Shown here: in pieces, positions 52,802 to 61,222 of the stretch
Numbering within the stretch: the first letter of the stretch is position 1
Layout: each line of letters starts with the position of its first letter
Source: Micromonospora terminaliae
GTDB taxonomy: Bacteria; Actinomycetota; Actinomycetes; Mycobacteriales; Micromonosporaceae
Assembly (NCBI RefSeq): GCF_009671205.1
Contig: NZ_CP045309.1
Location: forward strand, 2,790,001-2,854,000
DNA: 64,000 bases
Direction: 5' to 3'
Made by a program: the position numbers and the translations under genes
Notes under the pieces: model-generated
Databases searched by the model: none
What the model was told of the DNA's origin: nothing
The model's input: the letters and a program-made list of their open reading frames with translations, nothing else

Positions 52802-55800
52802 TCAGAACGGGGCGTCCACCGACAGCCGTCGCACCTGCGTCAGGTACGGATCCAGCTCACCCACCTCGAACCGGCAGGTGCCGATGACGTGCCAGAACTG
52901 GCCGCCCGGATCGCCGTCCAGCTTGTACCGGCCGTCCGGGCTGACCGCCGCCCAGCCGTCGGGCAGGCCGATGAGCGTGGCCCGCAGCTGGGCGTGCTCC
53001 GGGTCCGCGACGTCCCACAGCCGTACGGTGCCGTCGTCGCCGGCGCTGGCCAGCAGGCTGCTGTCCGGGCTGAAGGCCACCGACCAGACGCGCCGGGTGT
53101 GTGCCGCCAGCGTGCCGTGCAGCCGCCCGGTGCCCGGGTCCCAGAGCCGGATGACCAGATCGTCCCCGGCCGTGGCGAGCAGGTTGCCGTTGGGGCTGAA
53201 CGCGCACGACCAGAGCCTGCCGGTGTGTTCGGTGAGCACCGTGCGGCGCTCGCCGGTGACCGCGTCCCAGACCACGGCGACGCCGTCGTTGCTGGCGCTG
53301 GCGAGCAGTGTGCCGTCGGTGTTGAAGGACACCGCGTACACCCGGTCGGTGTGGTGTTCGAGGGTGAGCCGGCAGGTGGCGGTGGCCGCGTCCCAGAGCC
53401 GGACGAGCTGGTCGTCGCAGCCGGTGGCGATGGTCTCGCCGTCCGGGCTGAACGCCATGGCGCGCACCCGGCCCCGGTGCGGGGTGAGGGTGGCGAAGTG
53501 CCGGCCGGTACGCCGGTACCACAGCCGCACGGTGTCGTCGTCGTTGGCGGTGGCGAGGGCGTCGCCGTCGGGGCTGAACGCGGTCGCCCAGACGTGGTCG
53601 GTGTCGACGTTGAGCTCCCGCTCGTCGGCGCCGGTGTCGGTGTTCCACAGGTGCACGCCGCCGTCGCCGCTCGGCGCGGCGACCAGCGGCTCGCTCGGGC
53701 AGAAGACGGCCGACAGCAGCCGGTCGGCGGGGCTGGCGAGCTGCCGGACCAGGCGGCCGGTGCGCGGCTCCCAGAGCCGGACCACACCGTCGTTGCCGCA
53801 GGCCGCGAGGACCTCGCCGTCGTCCCGGAAGGACAGCGCGGTGACCCGGCGGCCGTGCCCCCGCAGGGTGTGCTGGAGCTGCCCGGAGCGCACGTCCCAC
53901 AGCCGGGTGGTGCCGTCGTTGCTGCTGGTGGCCACCTGGACCTGGTCGGGCCGCCAGACCACCGGCCAGACCGAGCCGCGGTGCCGGGTCAGCTCGTGCC
54001 GCAGCTGGCCGTCGGCGCTGTCCCAGAGCTGGATCGCGCCGTCGCTGGCGGCGGTGGCGAGCACGCTGCCGTCGTCGTTGAACCGCACGCTGTAGATGGC
54101 CCCGCGCTGCCGGCCGAGCACCCGCACCGGACGGCCGGTCTCCAGCTCCCAGAGCCGCAGCGCGCCGTGGGTGTCGCCGGTCGCCATGAGCGTGCCGTCG
54201 GGGTGGATGTCGAGGGCGTACACGTCGGCCTCGTGGCCGCGCGGCTGGCGCAGCAGCTCACCGTCGGTGGCCCGGCGGATCCAGACCCGGCCGTGCTGGC
54301 CCACCGCGGCCAGCAGCCGGCCGTCGGGGCTGTGCACCACCCGGTAGACCACCTCCGGCTCGCGCACCTCGAACGCGAGCCGGCCGGTGGGGATGTCCCA
54401 GCCGCGCATGACGCCGGCGCTGTCCACCACGACGACCCGCCGGCCGTCGGGGCTGAACGAGGTGCCCCAGATCGGCGCGGCGTGGCCGGGCCACTCGTGG
54501 CGCAGCCGGGCCGTCCGGGTGTCGTAGAGCCGGACCACGCCGGCCGCGTCGCCGACCACCACCCGGCCCCGCTCGCCGTCGGTCAGCAGCGGCCACACCC
54601 AGCCGTCGAAGACGTCCTCGATGACGTGCCGCACGTCGCCGTGGTCGGCGTCCCACAGGCGTACGGTGAGGTCGGCCGCCCCGGTCACCAGCTGGTGCGA
54701 GGCGGCGTCGAAGCGGACGGCGTAGACCCGGCCGCGGTGGCCCTGGAGGGTACGCACCGGCAGCCCGGCCGCCGTGTCGCAGATGAGCACACCGCCGTCG
54801 TCGCTGCCCACGGCGAGCACCGACCCGTCCGGGCTGTACGCCACCGGCACCGGCAACCGACCGACCTCGAAGCCGTACGCGACGCCCACGGCGGGCGGGG
54901 CGAGGCCCGGCGCGACCGGACGGCCCGGTGCGACCACGGCGCCGCGCAGCTCCGGCGCGCGCAGCAGCGCCGCGTCAGCGCTCACGTCGATCAGCGCGGT
55001 GCGGTGCCACCTGCTGCCGGCGATCCGCGCCCCGCGCAGGTCGGCGCGGAACAGCCGGGCGCCGGCCAGCTCCGCGTCGCGCAGGTCCGCCCCGGCGAGG
55101 CGGGCCTGGTCCAGGCGGGCGCCGCGCAGCCGGGCGTGCTCCAGCCGCGCCTCGGTGAGGTTGGTGGCGACCAGCCGGGTGTCGGTGAGGTCGGCGCCCG
55201 TCAGGTCCGCACCGGCGAGCTCCCGGTGGGACAGATCCTCGCCGCGCAGCACCGCGCCGCGCAGGTCGGCCCGGTCGGGCAGCCGCAGCCGGGCGCTGAG
55301 CCGCAGGGCGTTGGCGCGGACCGTCTCGCCGGCCGCCTCGTCACCCAGCACCCGGGCGGTCCAGGCGGTGCAGCGGGCCGGGTCGGCGAGGTCGCCGAGG
55401 AACTCCACGGTCAGCGCGGACAGCGGGCGCACCGCCAGCGCGGCCGGCTCCTCGCCGCGGTTGAGCTGCGCGGCGACCCCCTCGGCGACCAGCCACTCCA
55501 TCACGGAGGTGTGGATGAACCCGAACAGCCCGTCGTCGGTGCGGACCAGCAGGCTGCCCGCGCCCACCGCGTGGATCGCCTGCGGCCCGGACAGCCGCGA
55601 GTCGGCCAGGCCGGCGAGCTGGCCGGCGGCCTCGGCCAGCTCGGCCAGCCGCAGGTAGGACTCGCCGCTCTCCCACAGCTGGAACGCGAGCCGGCTCACC
55701 GCGTGCCACAGCTCGGGCCGGCGCAGGCTCACCGGGGCGCCCGGGATGCCCTGGGTGCGCCGCTCCTCGAAGTCCAGCCAGGACTCCAGGATCTCCCGGT

Positions 55801-58597
55801 AGAGCGCGGCCGCGCTGAACGTGCCGCCCGCGCCCGCCACGGCGGCGAGCCGCCCCTCGTCGAGGTTGGCGATGAACCCGAGCATCCGCGGGTTGCGGGA
55901 CAGGCCGAGCAGGTCCTTCACGCCGGCCAGCAGGTCGAGCCGCTCGCGGGCCGCCCGCTCGTCGCCGCCGTAGCGGTTGCGCAGGAAGGTCTCGATCTGC
56001 CCGGGGGTGAAGTCCTCGATGGCGAGCACCCGGCGGTGCGGCAGCAGGCCCACCCGCTCGCCCAGGGCGGTGAGGACCTGCGAGTTTGTCTTGAAGTGCT
56101 GGGTCCGGCTGCTCACCACGATCTTCGCGTGGCCCTCGGCCGCCTGGAGCAGCGTCTCCAGGTGGTCGGCGGCGCGGTCGTACGTCACCCGGGCGACCAG
56201 CTCGTCGAAGCCGTCGAAGAGCAGCACGATCCGGCCCTGGCGGAGCATGTAGCGGAACGCCTTGAGGTCGATCACCTGCTCGCCGTGGTTGGCCAGGTGC
56301 GCGGCCACGAGGCCGTCGACCGAGTGCGCCTTGTCCAGTGCGCGCAGCTCCACGAGGATCGGGATGAGGTCGGGGGCGGCGGTGGGCAGCCGGCGGGCCA
56401 CCTCGCGCAGCGCGAAGGTCTTGCCCCGGCCGAAGTCGCCGAGCACCAGCACGAACCGGCCGTCCGGTGCGGAGATCAGCTCCAGCAGCTCGTCCACCAC
56501 GTCCTCGCGGACCCGCTGGTCGGCGCCGACCAGGTGGCGATAGCGCTGCGGCACGTACTGGCCGGGCGGGTAGAGCCGGTCGGCCTGCAGCCGGGCGGTC
56601 TGCGCGGCGACGTAGTCGCGCAGGTCGAGCAGGCCCTGGAACTCGGTGAGGTGCAGCAGCCGTACGCCGCGCCGCTGCGCCGCCTCGGCCAGCCCGCGCG
56701 GCGCCCGGTCGCCGTCGTAGACGAGCTCGGAGGGGATGTCCGGGTCGGTGGCGTGCACCCGCCGGGCGAAGGCGTCGACGTCGGCGGCGGTCGGGGTGCC
56801 CACGTACGCGCCCACCCGCTGCTGCCGGACCACCCCGTCGGCCCGGTAGGTGACGTAGAGGTGCGGCGGGTCGGTCTCGACGCGGCGGACCACCACCCGG
56901 TCGTGGCGGGCCTCGCACACCTCGGCGAGCCGGTCGAGCAGGCGCTCCAGCGGGGCGGCGGGAGCCACGGCCGGCGCGGCGGCCGGCGGGTCGGCGGCGG
57001 CGCCCTGGGTGGGCCCCTCGGCCACGGTGGGCTGCCGGGGGTCGGGCACCTGGGCGGGGCCGGCCGCGCCGAACGTGGCCCCGGCGCCCGGCCAGCTCAG
57101 CCGGGTCGGCTCGCCCATCTCGTGCTGGTCGTCGCGGCCGAGCACCCAGCGGGTCATCCCGTCGGCGGCGAGCCGGAGCACCTGCGCCCGGCCGTCGCGG
57201 GAGGCGGTGGCCAGTGGCACCACCGGGTCCACCCGGGGACCGGGCGCAGCGTCGGCGAGCAGCAGGTTGAGCATCGGGCCGACCAGCCGGTTGAACGAGC
57301 CGCGGTCGCGCAGCGACACCCGGTCGGGCACGGCCACCTCGTCGGCGTACGGGGTGCGCGGGCCCGGGGCGTGCGCCATGGCGCCGAGCCGCAGCCAGCC
57401 GGACTGCTGGTAGTGGCGCAGCCGCTGGGCGAACCAGGTGGACTGCGCCTCGCCGAGGAAGCCGTACCGGTCCTCCTCCCGGTGCGTTATCGCCACGGTG
57501 GAGTTGAGCCCGGCCACCACCACCCGCAGGTCCGGCACCGGGAAGAGGGTCCACGGCTGCTCGCTGTCGAAGATCCGGTCCTCGAGGCCCTGGTAGAGCT
57601 CGTCGAAGAGGCGCGCGTAGTGCCGCCACTTCGGCCAGTACGGCGGCTGCGGGTCGACGTCGTCGGCCTCGCAGGTGGCGAAGTAGGCCCGGCTGGCGGC
57701 CATGGTGACGTCGCGCGGGCCGGGCACCACGACCAGCCGGTGCGGCTCCAGGCCGAGCAGCACCCGCAGCCCGGTGAGGAAGCTCAGCGCGTCGGAGAAC
57801 TCCCGGGGGCTGCCCGACTCGGTGAGGTTGCCGGCCACCACCAGCAGGTCCGGCCGGGGCACCCCGTCGTTCATGAGCAGGGTGAGGTCGCCCATCAGGT
57901 GTTCCTGCAGCTCCCCGGGGGTGACCGGGGCGCCCGGCTCGATCACCCCCCGGCCGAAGCGCGGCCCGGCGACGTGGAGCACGCTCAGGGCGCCGCGCGC
58001 CGTGGGCGCGGCCGCCGCCGGCGGGAACGGCGGCGGGTTGATGGGGGTACGCCGGGCGCGGCGCGGTGCCGGCGCGCCGGTGGCGGGCGCGGCGAGCACC
58101 CCGGGCGGGTCGGCGGGATGGTGCGGGAAGGCCGGCTGCCGCATCGGTTTGGCGCGGCCGTCGAGCGTCTGCCGGATCCGGTCGAGCACCCGGCCCCGCG
58201 CCTGCGCCGGGTCGCTCACGCCGACCAGGTCGACGTAGGTGATGGTGGCGAGCAGGCCGTCGATCGGGCAGTCCTCGACCCGCACGGTGACCAGCTTGTT
58301 GCCGGTGCCGTCCGGGTCCGCACGCAGCGCGGCCTGCCATTCCAGCTTGCCGTAGGTCGAGTGCAGGTAGCGCTCGGACAGCACCGCCACCACCACCTCG
58401 GCCTCGCGGACCCCGCGGTCCATGAAGTCGATGAAGTTGGTGCCGGCCACGAAGTCCCACGCCTGGAGCATGGTGCGGTAGCCGGCCGCTTCGAACTCCC
58501 ACGCCAGCCAGGTCGCCCAGCGCTCGTCGGCCGGCGAGTAGCTGATGAAGAAGTCGATGGGGCGGTCGGACCGGGTCGGGTGCGCGCCTACAGCCAC
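52802..58597 (-). CDS. Giant TIR / metallophosphoesterase-like / endonuclease-like / NACHT / pentapeptide / WD40 protein (NLR-like STAND ATPase)
   Basis: 1,931 residues from the GTG at 58597; CATAAT lies six bases before it, fitting a leaderless start (a TTG at 58624 is the alternative). TIR domain about 12-136: DFFISYSPADERWATWLAW and VLSERYLHSTYGKLEW, with the catalytic-type Glu at about 86. Residues 204-470 resemble a calcineurin-like phosphoesterase without its metal ligands. Residues 550-665 resemble a restriction-endonuclease-like fold (SELVYDGDRAPRGLAEAAQR, EFQGLLDLRDYV). NACHT from 690: Walker A GDFGRGKT at 720-727, Walker B LLFDGFDE at 792-799. Pentapeptide repeats 1109-1220 (ADLTGADLTDTRLVATNL). 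About 15 WD repeats 1246-1880 plus a C-terminal cap. The layout is sensor (WD40), switch (NACHT) and effector (TIR), as in bacterial NLR-like defence ATPases. No phage gene is near. Confidence 0.9.
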   Translation of the reverse strand: MAVGAHPTRSDRPIDFFISYSPADERWATWLAWEFEAAGYRTMLQAWDFVAGTNFIDFMDRGVREAEVVVAVLSERYLHSTYGKLEWQAALRADPDGTGNKLVTVRVEDCPIDGLLATITYVDLVGVSDPAQARGRVLDRIRQTLDGRAKPMRQPAFPHHPADPPGVLAAPATGAPAPRRARRTPINPPPFPPAAAAPTARGALSVLHVAGPRFGRGVIEPGAPVTPGELQEHLMGDLTLLMNDGVPRPDLLVVAGNLTESGSPREFSDALSFLTGLRVLLGLEPHRLVVVPGPRDVTMAASRAYFATCEADDVDPQPPYWPKWRHYARLFDELYQGLEDRIFDSEQPWTLFPVPDLRVVVAGLNSTVAITHREEDRYGFLGEAQSTWFAQRLRHYQQSGWLRLGAMAHAPGPRTPYADEVAVPDRVSLRDRGSFNRLVGPMLNLLLADAAPGPRVDPVVPLATASRDGRAQVLRLAADGMTRWVLGRDDQHEMGEPTRLSWPGAGATFGAAGPAQVPDPRQPTVAEGPTQGAAADPPAAAPAVAPAAPLERLLDRLAEVCEARHDRVVVRRVETDPPHLYVTYRADGVVRQQRVGAYVGTPTAADVDAFARRVHATDPDIPSELVYDGDRAPRGLAEAAQRRGVRLLHLTEFQGLLDLRDYVAAQTARLQADRLYPPGQYVPQRYRHLVGADQRVREDVVDELLELISAPDGRFVLVLGDFGRGKTFALREVARRLPTAAPDLIPILVELRALDKAHSVDGLVAAHLANHGEQVIDLKAFRYMLRQGRIVLLFDGFDELVARVTYDRAADHLETLLQAAEGHAKIVVSSRTQHFKTNSQVLTALGERVGLLPHRRVLAIEDFTPGQIETFLRNRYGGDERAARERLDLLAGVKDLLGLSRNPRMLGFIANLDEGRLAAVAGAGGTFSAAALYREILESWLDFEERRTQGIPGAPVSLRRPELWHAVSRLAFQLWESGESYLRLAELAEAAGQLAGLADSRLSGPQAIHAVGAGSLLVRTDDGLFGFIHTSVMEWLVAEGVAAQLNRGEEPAALAVRPLSALTVEFLGDLADPARCTAWTARVLGDEAAGETVRANALRLSARLRLPDRADLRGAVLRGEDLSHRELAGADLTGADLTDTRLVATNLTEARLEHARLRGARLDQARLAGADLRDAELAGARLFRADLRGARIAGSRWHRTALIDVSADAALLRAPELRGAVVAPGRPVAPGLAPPAVGVAYGFEVGRLPVPVAYSPDGSVLAVGSDDGGVLICDTAAGLPVRTLQGHRGRVYAVRFDAASHQLVTGAADLTVRLWDADHGDVRHVIEDVFDGWVWPLLTDGERGRVVVGDAAGVVRLYDTRTARLRHEWPGHAAPIWGTSFSPDGRRVVVVDSAGVMRGWDIPTGRLAFEVREPEVVYRVVHSPDGRLLAAVGQHGRVWIRRATDGELLRQPRGHEADVYALDIHPDGTLMATGDTHGALRLWELETGRPVRVLGRQRGAIYSVRFNDDGSVLATAASDGAIQLWDSADGQLRHELTRHRGSVWPVVWRPDQVQVATSSNDGTTRLWDVRSGQLQHTLRGHGRRVTALSFRDDGEVLAACGNDGVVRLWEPRTGRLVRQLASPADRLLSAVFCPSEPLVAAPSGDGGVHLWNTDTGADERELNVDTDHVWATAFSPDGDALATANDDDTVRLWYRRTGRHFATLTPHRGRVRAMAFSPDGETIATGCDDQLVRLWDAATATCRLTLEHHTDRVYAVSFNTDGTLLASASNDGVAVVWDAVTGERRTVLTEHTGRLWSCAFSPNGNLLATAGDDLVIRLWDPGTGRLHGTLAAHTRRVWSVAFSPDSSLLASAGDDGTVRLWDVADPEHAQLRATLIGLPDGWAAVSPDGRYKLDGDPGGQFWHVIGTCRFEVGELDPYLTQVRRLSVDAPF

Positions 58598-58705
58598 CCG
58601 ATCATTATGGCCACTGACGGTCAATTCGTGGACACCCTCGGCAGCCGCCAGCCGGGCCGCGTCGGGCCGCTCCCGCCGGGCGCGAATGTGCGAGGATCAT
58701 GCGTC

Positions 58706-59938
58706 GTGGAGACCGTGGGCGAGCCGCCGTCCGCCGCGCCGGACCGCTCCCGCTGGGGGCGGCTGCACGTCCTGGACTGGATCGCGCTGGGGCTGGCCGT
58801 GGTGGGCGTCCTCTGCGTCCTCACGGGACTCCTCCCCCGCGCCGACGCCGAGACGACCGTACGCCGGATCGTGCCCATCCTGATCTTCCTGGGCACGGTG
58901 GTGGTGCTGGCCGAGCTGACCGCGGTGGCCGGGGTTTTCGACGCGCTCGCCGCCCGGGTGGCCATCACGGCCCGGGGCAGCTACCGGGCGCTCTTCTGGC
59001 TCTGCGTGGGGTTCGCGTCGGTCACCACCATCGTGCTCAACCTGGACACCACGGCCGTCCTGCTCACCCCGGTGATGATCGCCCTGGCCCGCAAGCTGGG
59101 CGTGCCGCCGACCCCGCTGGCCATGACCACGGTCTGGCTGGCCAACACGGCGAGCCTGCTGCTGCCGGTGTCCAACCTGACCAACATCCTGGCCAGCGAC
59201 CGGATCAACCTGGAGCCAGTGCCCTGGGCGGCCCGGATGTGGTGGCCGCAACTGGTGGCCATCGTCATCACCATGCTGCTGCTGTGGTGGTGGTACTGGC
59301 GGCCGGCCCGCGCCGGCGCCGACCCGTTCGTCCCGCCGCCGCCGCACGTGCCGCCGGACCGGGTGCTCTACCGCACCGCGCTCGCCGCCTGCCTGCTCTT
59401 CGTCGCGGGGATCCTGGCCGGGGTCGAGATCGGACTCGCCTCCGGGGTGGCCGCCGCGATCCTGGTCGCCGGGTTCGCGGTGCGGGCCCGGGGCAGCCTG
59501 GGGCTCGCGCTGGTGCCGTGGCGGCTGCTGGTCTTCGTGACCGGGCTGTTCCTCGTGGTGCAGACCATCGGCCGGCACGGCCTGGACACGGTGCTGGGCA
59601 CGCTCATCGGCGGCGACCCGGGCGCCGAGGGCGCACTGCGGGCCGGCGGGGCCGGCGCGCTCTTCGCCAACGTGGTCAACAACCTGCCCGCCTACCTGGC
59701 GGGTGAGGCGGTCATCGCCACCGACCAGCACACCCAGTTGCTGGCCCTGCTCATCGGCACCAACGTCGGCCCGCTGGCCACGCCGTGGGCCTCGCTGGCG
59801 ACGCTCATCTGGTACGAGCGCTGCCGGGCCGCCGGGGTGGCCGTGCCGCTGGGCCGGTTCGTGGCCACCAGCGCCGCGCTCGCCGTGCTGGCCACCGTGG
59901 CCACCGTGGCCGCGCTGCTGATCGGCCCGGATTCCTGA
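58706..59938 (+). CDS. SLC13/ArsB-like permease
   Basis: 410 residues from the GTG at 58706 (METVGEPPS). GAGG is about ten bases upstream; the longer ORF that reads through the neighbouring gene is a shadow. About 11 transmembrane helices: LDWIALGLAVVGVLCVLTGL, RIVPILIFLGTVVVLAELTA, ALFWLCVGFASVTTIVLNLD. The conserved signatures of the ArsB/NhaD/SLC13 superfamily are TTAVLLTPVMIALARKLG, ANTASLLLPVSNLTNILASD and FANVVNNLPAYLAGEA with GTNVGPLATPWASL. It probably moves an anion such as arsenite or a carboxylate out of or into the cell. No arsC is near. It is divergent from the TIR-NACHT gene over 108 bases. Confidence 0.88.
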   Translation: METVGEPPSAAPDRSRWGRLHVLDWIALGLAVVGVLCVLTGLLPRADAETTVRRIVPILIFLGTVVVLAELTAVAGVFDALAARVAITARGSYRALFWLCVGFASVTTIVLNLDTTAVLLTPVMIALARKLGVPPTPLAMTTVWLANTASLLLPVSNLTNILASDRINLEPVPWAARMWWPQLVAIVITMLLLWWWYWRPARAGADPFVPPPPHVPPDRVLYRTALAACLLFVAGILAGVEIGLASGVAAAILVAGFAVRARGSLGLALVPWRLLVFVTGLFLVVQTIGRHGLDTVLGTLIGGDPGAEGALRAGGAGALFANVVNNLPAYLAGEAVIATDQHTQLLALLIGTNVGPLATPWASLATLIWYERCRAAGVAVPLGRFVATSAALAVLATVATVAALLIGPDS

Positions 59939-60105
59939 CCGAGGTGCCGCCGGTCCAGTCCGGCTGCCGGCGCGGGTTCCGGTTCGAGGACTACGACGAC
60001 ACGCACCTCCGCCGGCTGCGCATCGCCCCCTGACCACCGGTGGCCCGGCGAGGCGTGCCCGCCGAGCAACGGGCCGACCGGCGGGCCGGGCCGGGCCGGC
60101 CCGGC

Positions 60106-61119
60106 TCAGGCGCCCGCCGCGCCGAGCAGCCGGTCACCGAGGTCGGTCCGGGCGTAGAGCACCTGTCGGCCCGCCCGGCGCGAGGTGAGCAGCCCGGCGG
60201 CCCGCAGGGCCTGGAGGTGCACGCTGAGCGTCGGCGCGGAGAGGGCCATCTGGGTGGCGGCCTGGCTCGTCGACATCGGCAGGTCCAGCTGGGCGAGCAG
60301 GGCGGCCCGGGTCTGGCCGAGGACGCCGACGAGCGCCGATCCGGCCCGCTCGGGGTGCTCCGCCCAGAGCCGGCCGAGGCCGCGCGGGGAGTAGGAGACG
60401 CTGGGTGGCTCGGGGTGCGCGGTGCGCACCAGCACGTCCGGCCAGGCGAAGGCGCACGGGACGAGGAGCAGCCCGCGCCCACCGCAGTCGGCGTGGCCGT
60501 CGTAGTACTTGACGATGCGCAGCGTCTGGTCGGAGAAGGTGACCGACGGGTGCAGGTTGTTCAGCATGCGGTCGGCTCCCCCGTCGGCCAGCACGTCGAG
60601 CCGGTAGGCGATGTCGTCGTGGAGCAGCGCGTCGATCCGCGGCCAGTCGGGCGCGACGGCGACCCGGTGGTACGCGCCGAGCGCCTCCGTGACCGGGCCG
60701 ATGCCCGCGTCCGGCCGGTCCACCAGCGACTGGAGCAGCGCCCGCCGCGCCTCCCGGCCGGGCCCCCGCTGGGCGACCCGGTGGGTCGCCAGGTGCGCCA
60801 GCTCCCCGGCCACCGTCTCCGGGTCGGCGTCGCCGACCTGGACCAGCGCGTCCGCGAAGGTCGCCGAGCGGCGGCCCGGCGGCGGCAGCAGGAAGTCGGG
60901 GAGGTAGCCCTCCGGACGCACGAGCGCCCGCAGCAGGTCGAGGTCGCGCTCGCGCAGCCGGCCCGCCCGCTCGACGAACCGGTCGATCCAGGGCCGGTGC
61001 AGGTGCGCGCCCCGCCGGCCGGCGGACAGCGTGCGCAGGCTGGCGACGGTCTCCGTGAGGGGCGCCGCGGCGAAACGCACGCGGGTCAGATCCGCCGCCG
61101 TGACGTGCAGGTGGATCAA
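60106..61119 (-). CDS. ArsR-type regulator with large N-terminal domain (DUF5937-like)
   Basis: 337 residues from the TTG at 61119 (MIHLHVTAADLTRVRF). GGAAGGA lies seven bases upstream, and no better start exists. The first 230 residues form an alpha-rich domain of the DUF5937 type found before HTH domains in actinobacteria (RVRFAAAPLTETVASL, RGLLLVPCAFAWPDVLV). The C-terminal winged helix is ArsR-like: LDLPMSTSQAATQMALSAPT, LSVHLQALRAAGLLTSRRAG, RQVLYARTDLGDRLL. The perfect inverted repeat CGATTAGG-N6-CCTAATCG just upstream is its likely operator. It is divergent from a questin-oxidase-like gene that it most likely represses. Confidence 0.88.
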   Translation of the reverse strand: MIHLHVTAADLTRVRFAAAPLTETVASLRTLSAGRRGAHLHRPWIDRFVERAGRLRERDLDLLRALVRPEGYLPDFLLPPPGRRSATFADALVQVGDADPETVAGELAHLATHRVAQRGPGREARRALLQSLVDRPDAGIGPVTEALGAYHRVAVAPDWPRIDALLHDDIAYRLDVLADGGADRMLNNLHPSVTFSDQTLRIVKYYDGHADCGGRGLLLVPCAFAWPDVLVRTAHPEPPSVSYSPRGLGRLWAEHPERAGSALVGVLGQTRAALLAQLDLPMSTSQAATQMALSAPTLSVHLQALRAAGLLTSRRAGRQVLYARTDLGDRLLGAAGA

Positions 61120-61132
61120 CCGACGATCCTTC

Positions 61133-61154
61133 CGATTAGGACTGAGCCTAATCG
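61133..61154. promoter_or_regulatory. Divergent operator for the ArsR/questin-oxidase pair
   Basis: CGATTAGG (61133-61140), ACTGAG spacer, CCTAATCG (61147-61154): a perfect 8-bp inverted repeat 14 bases upstream of the regulator start and 69 bases before the questin-oxidase ATG. Confidence 0.65.
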
Positions 61155-61222
61155 TGGTCGGGCGGGAGGCGCCACCGAAGACTGAGGACATCCACCTGGA
61201 ACAGGCAGAGGAGGCGCCCGCC

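Noticed and set aside
52889..58705. A 2,349-codon plus-strand frame reaching into the permease gene
   Set aside because: Most of it is antisense shadow of the TIR-NACHT gene. Only its last 410 codons, from the GTG at 58706, encode a real membrane protein.
59939..60033. Possible 29-residue ORF (GTG at 59944) after the permease
   Set aside because: No ribosome site and no recognisable protein. It is left as intergenic sequence (59939-60105), where I see only GC-rich self-complementary text.
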